A DNA stretch of 17,244 bases from Bacteroides sp. (GTDB lineage Bacteria > Bacteroidota > Bacteroidia > Bacteroidales > Bacteroidaceae): NCBI GenBank assembly GCA_019416685.1, contig DXWV01000066.1, positions 1 to 17,244 on the forward strand, in the 5' to 3' direction. How positions within the stretch are numbered: position 1 is the stretch's first letter; each line of letters begins with the position of its first letter. The position numbers and the translations under genes were made by a program. A model generated the notes under the pieces. That model was not told the DNA's origin and did no database searches. It worked only from the letters and a program-made list of their open reading frames with translations. Of this stretch, positions 8,441-14,114 are shown piece by piece.

Positions 8441-8481
8441 GATATATATTGGTACAAAGATTAAAATATTTTTCCTATGAA

Positions 8482-8510
8482 CAAAATAATCATCCTGTTT
8501 TTTTATCAAA
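8482..8510 (-). promoter_or_regulatory. Candidate promoter inside the invertible segment, pointing left in this copy
   Basis: On the minus strand TTTG (8510-8507) is followed after 17 bases by TTATTTTG (8489-8482), one mismatch from TAnnTTTG. A second candidate has TTTG (8560-8557), 22 bases, then AATTTTTG (8534-8527). Neither is a perfect match, so the exact promoter is uncertain. Only the strand bias is clear. Confidence 0.3.
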
Positions 8511-8718
8511 ATATGGAAATATGAATCAAAAATTAAGAATATAGCTCCATTTCACCCAAACTACTCAAAAAACAACCTTATAATGTAAAAGAATAACATC
8601 ACCATATCTATCCGAATAAATATGGACTACATTACTATTGCATCTACTCCCATGCAAATGATAAATAATTTACAAAAACAGCTGCTCAAAACACTTTAGA
8701 GCTCCTGTTTTATCTCTT

Positions 8719-8738
8719 TTCTGTTACCTACAAAGTAA
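8719..8738 (-). repeat. Right inverted repeat (recombination site)
   Basis: This is an exact 20/20 reverse complement of the left repeat. Here the dyad is complete: GTTAC (8723-8727), the 7-bp centre CTACAAA (8728-8734), GTAAC (8735-8739). Homology to the left arm stops at both ends of the 20 bp apart from scattered matches, so the repeat is sharply bounded. Confidence 0.9.
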
Positions 8739-8795
8739 CAGAGCTATAATCTGAAAACAACATTATTAACAGAAAAAGCAAAACAGGCAGAAGTT

Positions 8796-8990
8796 ATGGT
8801 AACATGGTTTGGTAGTTTTTTATTTTCGAGCAACAGAAAGGAGTATATTAACATCGCAACTACATTTAATACTACTCCCTGGCGGGTTTATAGCCTTGCT
8901 CACAGATCCAGAGCCCGCAGTAGTAAAGAGGCTAAAATATTAACAGAGCTAAAAGAAAGAGGGATAATCACAACCGTCCGGCTCTTTTAA
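8796..8990 (+). CDS. Small basic helix-turn-helix-like protein, function unknown
   Basis: I do not recognise this 64-aa protein by name. It is basic. After a hydrophobic start (MVTWFGSFLFSS) come KEYINIATTFN, TTPWRVYSLAHRSR and SKEAKILTELKERGII, which read as three helices. The stretch IATTFNTTPWRVYSLA has the spacing of a helix-turn-helix (Ala, small turn, Val, Leu-Ala), suggesting DNA binding. It starts 57 bp beyond the right inverted repeat, in the position of the gene controlled by the switch. A minus-strand hairpin terminator begins 10 bp after its stop. It might act on the recombinase as a directionality factor, or regulate distant genes. Being short, it could still be a chance frame, but its composition and position argue for a real gene. 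Confidence 0.6.
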   Translation: MVTWFGSFLFSSNRKEYINIATTFNTTPWRVYSLAHRSRARSSKEAKILTELKERGIITTVRLF

Positions 8991-8999
8991 TCAGAAAAA

Positions 9000-9033
9000 A
9001 AGAAGATGCTTAAATAGTCGGATACATCTTCTT
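9000..9033 (-). terminator. Minus-strand terminator after the small gene
   Basis: AAGAAGATG (9000-9008) pairs with CATCTTCTT (9025-9033). Read on the minus strand, the stem is followed by a run of T (complement of the A-run ending at 9000), the form of an intrinsic terminator. On the plus strand the tail is weak. It would stop leftward readthrough toward the inversion switch. Confidence 0.65.
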
Positions 9034-9069
9034 ATCAATTCTATATTATCACTATGCAAAACAAAAAAA

Positions 9070-9124
9070 TTCCACCTGTTATGAACTTTAAGGGAATTAG
9101 CCATTTCGTTCAAAACAGGTGGAA
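9070..9124 (-). terminator. Intrinsic terminator of the CBM9-like gene
   Basis: TTCCACCTGTT (9070-9080) and AACAGGTGGAA (9114-9124) form an 11-bp perfect stem around a 33-base loop. On the minus strand the stem is followed by seven T residues. It lies 18 bp after the stop codon of the minus-strand gene. The loop is larger than in most intrinsic terminators. Confidence 0.8.
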
Positions 9125-9142
9125 GAAAATAAACACTCTTGT

Positions 9143-9784
9143 TTATTCCATTTCCAATGTACCGAAGAAATCGGGACGATGAAAATCCGGTTTCTCTATC
9201 TCGATAGGATTCCAAGAAAGGAAATGCGGAGTTTGAAGTTCGTCACCACATTTGTAGAAGTTCGCCTTTATTGTTCTACCATCCAATGAGGTTAACTGAT
9301 GCTTAAAAAATGCAGTATAAGGAATGACCAAAGCAACCTCCCAGGTTACTTCTCCTACCTGTTCTTCAAAAGGCACACGACCCAAACTTGACCAACGCTG
9401 CACCTGAGCCGTTACATCTACCGGCGCATGCTCACGGTTGTTACGTTGTGGCCCGGCCCCTATCAAAACAGTCCCAATACAATTACATTCAATATTATAG
9501 TAGATTCCGTCGCCGGCAGGAATAGAAAAGAACTCCACACAGGAGTCAGTCCACACCGAACCGTTATCTTCGCCATAGCGGGCACGCACGCTGGCCTCTG
9601 TTACTTTAAAATGCAGCAAAATGGCACTCTCTGTATGAGCTACCCGAAATTCTACTTTCGGACAATAAGGATATTCTGTCCAATTCACCTGATTAATAGG
9701 CTGGAATCCAATCTTTTCTTCATCCAGCAATTTAGGAAGTGAACTGACTTCCACGTTGGCTACACTAATTTTTTTTACTTTCAT
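9143..9784 (-). CDS. CBM9-like carbohydrate-binding-domain protein
   Basis: This 213-aa protein looks like one family 9 carbohydrate-binding-like beta-sandwich. Typical marks are the VWTDSCVEFF strand (near 80), YYNIECNCIGTVLIG (about 95-110), and WEVALVIPYTAFF (about 149-161). No signal peptide or lipobox is visible at the N-terminus (MKVKKISVANVEV), so it is probably cytoplasmic, unusual for a glycan-binding protein and suggesting a role with imported sugars or in regulation. It has no catalytic domain. It is transcribed divergently from the HTCS with the two -7 boxes one base apart, and is followed by its own terminator. The link to chondroitin use is by position only. Confidence 0.75.
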   Translation of the reverse strand: MKVKKISVANVEVSSLPKLLDEEKIGFQPINQVNWTEYPYCPKVEFRVAHTESAILLHFKVTEASVRARYGEDNGSVWTDSCVEFFSIPAGDGIYYNIECNCIGTVLIGAGPQRNNREHAPVDVTAQVQRWSSLGRVPFEEQVGEVTWEVALVIPYTAFFKHQLTSLDGRTIKANFYKCGDELQTPHFLSWNPIEIEKPDFHRPDFFGTLEME

Positions 9785-9810
9785 AGCTTCATGTATTTCT
9801 ATAAGTCAAA

Positions 9811-9818
9811 CAAAAGTA
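9811..9818 (-). promoter_or_regulatory. -7 box of the CBM9-like gene
   Basis: The minus strand reads TACTTTTG, a full match to TAnnTTTG, with a predicted start near 9804 and a leader of about 20 nt before the ATG (complement of 9782-9784). No clear -33 TTTG is seen on the other side. It is separated by one base from the divergent -7 box. Confidence 0.6.
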
Positions 9819-9819
9819 A

Positions 9820-9827
9820 TATATTTG
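9820..9827 (+). promoter_or_regulatory. -7 box of the HTCS gene
   Basis: TATATTTG matches TAnnTTTG exactly. A partial -33 element, TTTC, lies at 9796-9799, 20 bases upstream. The start would be near 9833, about 25 nt before the GTG start codon of the HTCS. Confidence 0.65.
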
Positions 9828-9857
9828 TGGTTAGTTTCACCTTAAACCCGGTAAAAA

Positions 9858-12800
9858 GTGAAAAAATTCATCCTTTTATTCTTAGTTATACTTACTACAG
9901 TCACCGTTCTTGCTCAGAAACAAAACATAACTTTCAGTCATCTGACTACTGATGACGGGTTATCTCAGTTTTCTGTGAACAGTCTCTATGTAGACGAAGA
10001 AGGGGGAACCTGGATAGGCACACGTGAAGGGCTGAACCGTTACAATGGTAATAATATAAAAACATTCAAACTACAGAAAAACAATCCTAACAGTTTGTTC
10101 TGTAATACCATACTTCGTATTACAGGAGATCAGAAAGGAAAAGTCTATGTGCTATGTACGGAAGGTGTAGCCGAGTTCGACCTTACGACCCAAAAATTCA
10201 CCACCTTATTGCAAGGAAAAGTCACAAGTATCTATTTTAACGAACGTCTTTTCATCGGTAAAAAGGACGAAGTATATGTATTTAACAAGGAGACACGAAA
10301 CTTTGACCTTACCTACCACTTGGCTGGAAAAGATATCTCTATCGCTTGCCTTCATCTTGACGATAAAGGCAATCTGTGGATGGGAACCGAAAACAGCGGC
10401 GTTTATAAACTGGATAAAGACAAAACACTTACCCACCCCATTGAAAAGGGAAATATAACAAGCATTTATCAGGATTCTTCAAAAGAGCTATGGATCGGAA
10501 GCTGGGAATACGGATTATATCACATCGATAGAGAAGGGATAATACACAATATGCGTCATGACCCGTCAAATCCCAATAGTGTTTCTTCTGATTTTGTCAG
10601 AGATTGTTGCGAAGATAACAATGGAAACATTTGGATTGGTACATTTAATGGGCTGAATCGTTATCAAAAGAGTAATGGCCGTTTTGACGTTTATACGGCA
10701 GGACATGAAACAGAAAGCCTCACGCACTCTTCTATCTGGTGCATTGTAAAAGACGCCCAAGGTACCTTGTGGCTCGGCACTTATTTCGGAGGAGTAAATT
10801 ATTTCAATCCGGAATACGAAATTTACACCCGTTACAAAGCTTCCGATACGGAACGGAATGGCCTAAGTAGTTCTATCATCGGACGTATGATAGAAGATAA
10901 GGATGGAAATTTATGGATATGTACAGAAGGGGGCGGGGTTAATGTCTATTACCGAAAAGAAGGAACTTTCCGGTGGTTACGTCACGAAGAAGGACGCAAC
11001 AGCATCTCGCACAATAATGTAAAAGCGATCTATTATGATCAGAAGCACGAAAGAATGTGGTTCGGTACCCACTTAGGCGGACTTAATAAACTGGATTTAC
11101 GAACGAACCGCTTCACTCATTACAGAATGAGAGAGGATGATCCGCACTCATTACCTTCAGATATCATCCGGGACATAACTCCTTTCCATGATCAGCTCAT
11201 TGTGGGTACACAAAACGGAGTATGCCTATTTAACCCGGAAACGGAAACCTGCCAACAACTCTTCAAAGACACCAGAGAAGGACAGGCTATTAAAATGGTG
11301 GCCGACTTATTTGTCGATAGAGACAGTACACTCTGGATTGCCGCAACAGGCGAAGGCGTTTATTCCTATCGGTTTGACACTGATAAACTGACCAATTACC
11401 GGCATGACTCAACAATTCCGAACGATGTTGATAATCACACAAACAGTATTAGTAATAATAATGTAAACAGTATCATGCAGGACAGCCAGGGTAACTTATG
11501 GTTTTCTACATCCGGTAGCGGGCTCGATCTGTATCACAAGGAAACGGACAGTTTTGAGAATTTCGATATGCAGAAAAACGGACTATCCAGCGATTGTATC
11601 TACGAAATACATGAATCGTCTTTTGAGAAAAACTGCCTGCTGCTCATTACTAATCAAGGATTTTCCCAATTTGATGTTCCTAACCGAAAATTCCACAATT
11701 ACAGTATTGAAAACGGATTTCCCTTAACTGCCGTTAATGAAAATGCGCTGTATATTACCCGTGACGGAGAAGTATTCCTGGGCGGTGTACAGGGAATGAT
11801 ATCCTTTCATGAAAAAGCCTTGTTTTTTACCCCCAAATCATACAACATCCTCTTGTCACGTCTCATCGTCAACGGAAAAGAAATTACTCCGGACGACAAG
11901 ACCGGTATCTTGCAATACTCTTTATCCTATACTCCCGAGATTACCCTACAAGCGAATCAGAACATGTTCAGTATCGAATATGCTACCTCGAACTATATTC
12001 CTGCCAACCGGGATAAAATACTTTATCGTCTCGAAGGGTTCTCCAATGAATGGAACAGTGTACAACGCGGTCAAAACTTCATCACATATACCAACCTGAA
12101 TCCCGGTACATACACTTTTATAGTAAAAACCCAACGGGAAGATATCAAAGCAATCCGGCTGAAAATTCATATTCTTCCGCCGTGGTATAAAACCTGGTGT
12201 GCTTACCTTATCTATGTTGTATTAACAGGTAGTCTGCTGTTATATCTTATTCAGGTTTATAAATCGAGAATCCGTCTGCGTGAGTCTCTCAAATACGAAC
12301 AGAAACATATTGAAGATCTGGAATCATTAAATCAATCCAAACTAAGATTCTTCACCAACATTTCTCATGAGTTCCGTACACCACTCACGCTTATTGTGGG
12401 GCAGATAGAAACGTTGTTGCAGGTACAGACGTTTACTCCGACTGTGTATAATAAAATTTTAAGAATTTACAAAAGTAGTCTGCAACTACGCGAATTAATT
12501 GGAGAATTGCTGGATTTCCGTAAACAGGAACAAGGACATATGAAAATTAAGGTAAGCAGACATAATCTGGTTACTTTCCTTTATGAAAACTACTTATTAT
12601 TTTTAGAGTATGCCAGTAGCAAAAAAATCAACTTTAAATTTAAAAAAGAGGAGGAAGACATCGAAGTATGGTATGACCAGAAGCAAATGCAAAAAGTCAT
12701 CAACAACTTACTTTCCAACGCATTAAAGCATACTAAAGAAGAGGATACGATTTCTATCTATGTAAAAAAACAAAATGGCAATGCCGTCATCATAATACAA

Positions 12801-13931
12801 GATACGGGATCGGGCATTGATGCTGCCGAGATAGATAAAATATTCGATCGCTTCTATCAGACCGAACAACTTGATACCCTGGCAGTAGGTGCCGGAACCG
12901 GAATCGGGCTGGCATTAACCAAAGGTATCATTGAGTTACATCACGGTACAATATCCGTGGAAAGCGAAATAGGTAAAGGCAGTAGTTTTATTATCACATT
13001 AAAACTGGGCAACGGGCACTTTGAGCAAGAGCAAATATCCCTGAAAGAAGAGATCATACAGCAGCAGGAGCCCGTACAGCCGGGTACTGCCGCTATGATG
13101 GCAGAAGTTGCTTTAGACAACGACATCGTTCCGACTCACCCATCAGATACCAAGATGCTGATTGTAGAAGATGATGCATCTATTCGTGAGATGCTGGCAG
13201 AACTCTTCCGGACTTTTTATCAGGTTATTACTGCATCGGATGGTGTAGAAGCCTTGGAACTGGTGCAGAAGGAAATGCCAGGTATCGTGTTAAGCGATGT
13301 AGTTATGCCTCGTATGTCCGGAACAGAATTGTGTAAACAGATTAAAAGCGAATTTAACACCTGCCATATCCCGGTGGTTTTGCTTACGGCAAGAACTGCA
13401 GTGGAGCATACTGTAGAAGGATTACGCCTTGGAGCAGATGACTATATCACAAAACCATTCAATATCAATATATTAGTTTCACGTTGCAATAATCTTGTTA
13501 ATTCACGTATTCAGTTACAAGAAAAGTTTACGAAGCAGCCCCAGGCATTTGCACAGATTCTGGCCACGAATCCTATGGATAAGGAGATGTTGGATCGTGC
13601 TATGGAAATTATTGAAAAATATCTGGATGATTCAACCTTCAATGTCAATACCTTTGCCCGTGAAATGGGAATGGCACGTACCAACCTGTTCAGTAAGCTA
13701 AAAGCTGTAACCGGACAAACTCCCAATGATTTCATACTTACCATCCGTCTGAAAAAAGGTGCTGTTATGTTACGGAACAATCCGGAACTGAACATTACAG
13801 AAATTTCAGATAAAGTAGGATTCTCTTCATCGCGATATTTCAGTAAATGTTTTAAAGATGTATATCACGTCAGCCCGATGAATTATCGAAAAGGAGAAGA
13901 GGGAGAGGATGACGAAGAAGAAGAGGAGTGA
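9858..13931 (+). CDS. Hybrid two-component system sensor kinase/regulator (HTCS), chondroitin-type by context
   Basis: This 1357-aa single-chain sensor and transcription factor lies in the inner membrane. A signal peptide (1-19, ending VLAQ) is followed by two seven-bladed propellers of Reg_prop repeats (to about 690; many copies of GxLWIGT), a Y_Y_Y domain (about 690-775) and one transmembrane helix (about 781-801). The kinase follows: HisKA with phospho-acceptor His837 (NISHEFRTPLTL), N-box Asn949/950/954, G1 box Asp982-Thr-Gly-Ser-Gly and G2 box GAGTGIG (1011-1017). The receiver has Asp1105/1106, phospho-acceptor Asp1147 and Lys1199, and an AraC-type HTH ends the protein (about 1235-1345), with a very acidic tail. 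All key residues are intact. Start is GTG 9858, the only codon giving a clean signal peptide. Next to a sulfatase and PL8 lyase it resembles regulators such as BT3334 that sense chondroitin fragments. The ligand is inferred. Confidence 0.95.
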   Translation: MKKFILLFLVILTTVTVLAQKQNITFSHLTTDDGLSQFSVNSLYVDEEGGTWIGTREGLNRYNGNNIKTFKLQKNNPNSLFCNTILRITGDQKGKVYVLCTEGVAEFDLTTQKFTTLLQGKVTSIYFNERLFIGKKDEVYVFNKETRNFDLTYHLAGKDISIACLHLDDKGNLWMGTENSGVYKLDKDKTLTHPIEKGNITSIYQDSSKELWIGSWEYGLYHIDREGIIHNMRHDPSNPNSVSSDFVRDCCEDNNGNIWIGTFNGLNRYQKSNGRFDVYTAGHETESLTHSSIWCIVKDAQGTLWLGTYFGGVNYFNPEYEIYTRYKASDTERNGLSSSIIGRMIEDKDGNLWICTEGGGVNVYYRKEGTFRWLRHEEGRNSISHNNVKAIYYDQKHERMWFGTHLGGLNKLDLRTNRFTHYRMREDDPHSLPSDIIRDITPFHDQLIVGTQNGVCLFNPETETCQQLFKDTREGQAIKMVADLFVDRDSTLWIAATGEGVYSYRFDTDKLTNYRHDSTIPNDVDNHTNSISNNNVNSIMQDSQGNLWFSTSGSGLDLYHKETDSFENFDMQKNGLSSDCIYEIHESSFEKNCLLLITNQGFSQFDVPNRKFHNYSIENGFPLTAVNENALYITRDGEVFLGGVQGMISFHEKALFFTPKSYNILLSRLIVNGKEITPDDKTGILQYSLSYTPEITLQANQNMFSIEYATSNYIPANRDKILYRLEGFSNEWNSVQRGQNFITYTNLNPGTYTFIVKTQREDIKAIRLKIHILPPWYKTWCAYLIYVVLTGSLLLYLIQVYKSRIRLRESLKYEQKHIEDLESLNQSKLRFFTNISHEFRTPLTLIVGQIETLLQVQTFTPTVYNKILRIYKSSLQLRELIGELLDFRKQEQGHMKIKVSRHNLVTFLYENYLLFLEYASSKKINFKFKKEEEDIEVWYDQKQMQKVINNLLSNALKHTKEEDTISIYVKKQNGNAVIIIQDTGSGIDAAEIDKIFDRFYQTEQLDTLAVGAGTGIGLALTKGIIELHHGTISVESEIGKGSSFIITLKLGNGHFEQEQISLKEEIIQQQEPVQPGTAAMMAEVALDNDIVPTHPSDTKMLIVEDDASIREMLAELFRTFYQVITASDGVEALELVQKEMPGIVLSDVVMPRMSGTELCKQIKSEFNTCHIPVVLLTARTAVEHTVEGLRLGADDYITKPFNINILVSRCNNLVNSRIQLQEKFTKQPQAFAQILATNPMDKEMLDRAMEIIEKYLDDSTFNVNTFAREMGMARTNLFSKLKAVTGQTPNDFILTIRLKKGAVMLRNNPELNITEISDKVGFSSSRYFSKCFKDVYHVSPMNYRKGEEGEDDEEEEE

Positions 13932-13945
13932 ATAGCGGTTAATGA

Positions 13946-13999
13946 TTAGTGATAAGTGATTAACAGTGCGCTATCATGCCGCATGGCACTTATCACTAA
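13946..13999. repeat. Imperfectly repeated intergenic hairpin after the HTCS
   Basis: TTAGTGATAAGTG (13946-13958) pairs perfectly over 13 bp with CACTTATCACTAA (13987-13999). Variants of the same words repeat on both sides (GGTTAATGATTAGTG, CCACTAATCACT). There is no T-tract, so termination is uncertain, though it could protect or separate the HTCS transcript from the sulfatase operon. Confidence 0.6.
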
Positions 14000-14076
14000 C
14001 CACTAATCACTATCTATTATGTACTTTTCTTGCCTTTATCCGTACAACATTATCCACTATCTTGTTTCATGAGGAC

Positions 14077-14084
14077 TATCTTTG
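14077..14084 (+). promoter_or_regulatory. -7 box of the sulfatase-lyase operon
   Basis: TATCTTTG is a full match to TAnnTTTG, with a start near 14091 and a leader of about 24 nt before ATG 14115. There is no proper -33 TTTG at the right distance, which fits a promoter needing an activator such as the neighbouring HTCS. ACTATCT occurs at 14009-14015, 14056-14062 and 14075-14081, and TTATCC at 14036-14041 and 14050-14055; these may belong to the operator. Confidence 0.65.
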
Positions 14085-14114
14085 CACAATAGAAATCCTT
14101 AAACAATAAAAACC

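Larger units (their letters stand above)
8421..8738. promoter_or_regulatory. Predicted invertible DNA element (phase-variation switch)
   Basis: Two perfect 20-bp inverted repeats bound 278 bp of non-coding, AT-rich DNA directly after a tyrosine recombinase and 57 bp before a small gene. Within 8441-8718 the Bacteroides promoter word TTTG occurs nine times on the minus strand and not once on the plus strand. Any promoter inside would therefore point left in this copy, away from the small gene, and right after inversion. The interior encodes only trivial peptides on the plus strand. The layout matches recombinase-adjacent invertible promoters known in Bacteroides. Inversion itself is inferred, not seen. 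Confidence 0.82.

Noticed and set aside
8477..8524. 15-aa peptide (MNKIIILFFYQNMEI) inside the invertible segment
   Set aside because: Too short, AT-rich chance frame with no initiation signal that I can support.
8731..8760. Minus-strand TTG, 19 bases, TTACTTTG straddling the right repeat as a main promoter
   Set aside because: Spacing is good but the -7 box has a mismatch in the conserved TA, and part of it is explained by the recombination site. Kept only as an alternative.
9428..9742. Plus-strand 104-codon frame opposite the CBM9-like gene
   Set aside because: Its reverse complement encodes a recognisable CBM9-like fold; the plus frame has no recognisable features.
14009..14081. Invertible or att repeats around the sulfatase promoter
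   Set aside because: The repeated words are only 6-7 bp in an AT-rich region and in direct orientation, with no recombinase nearby on that side.
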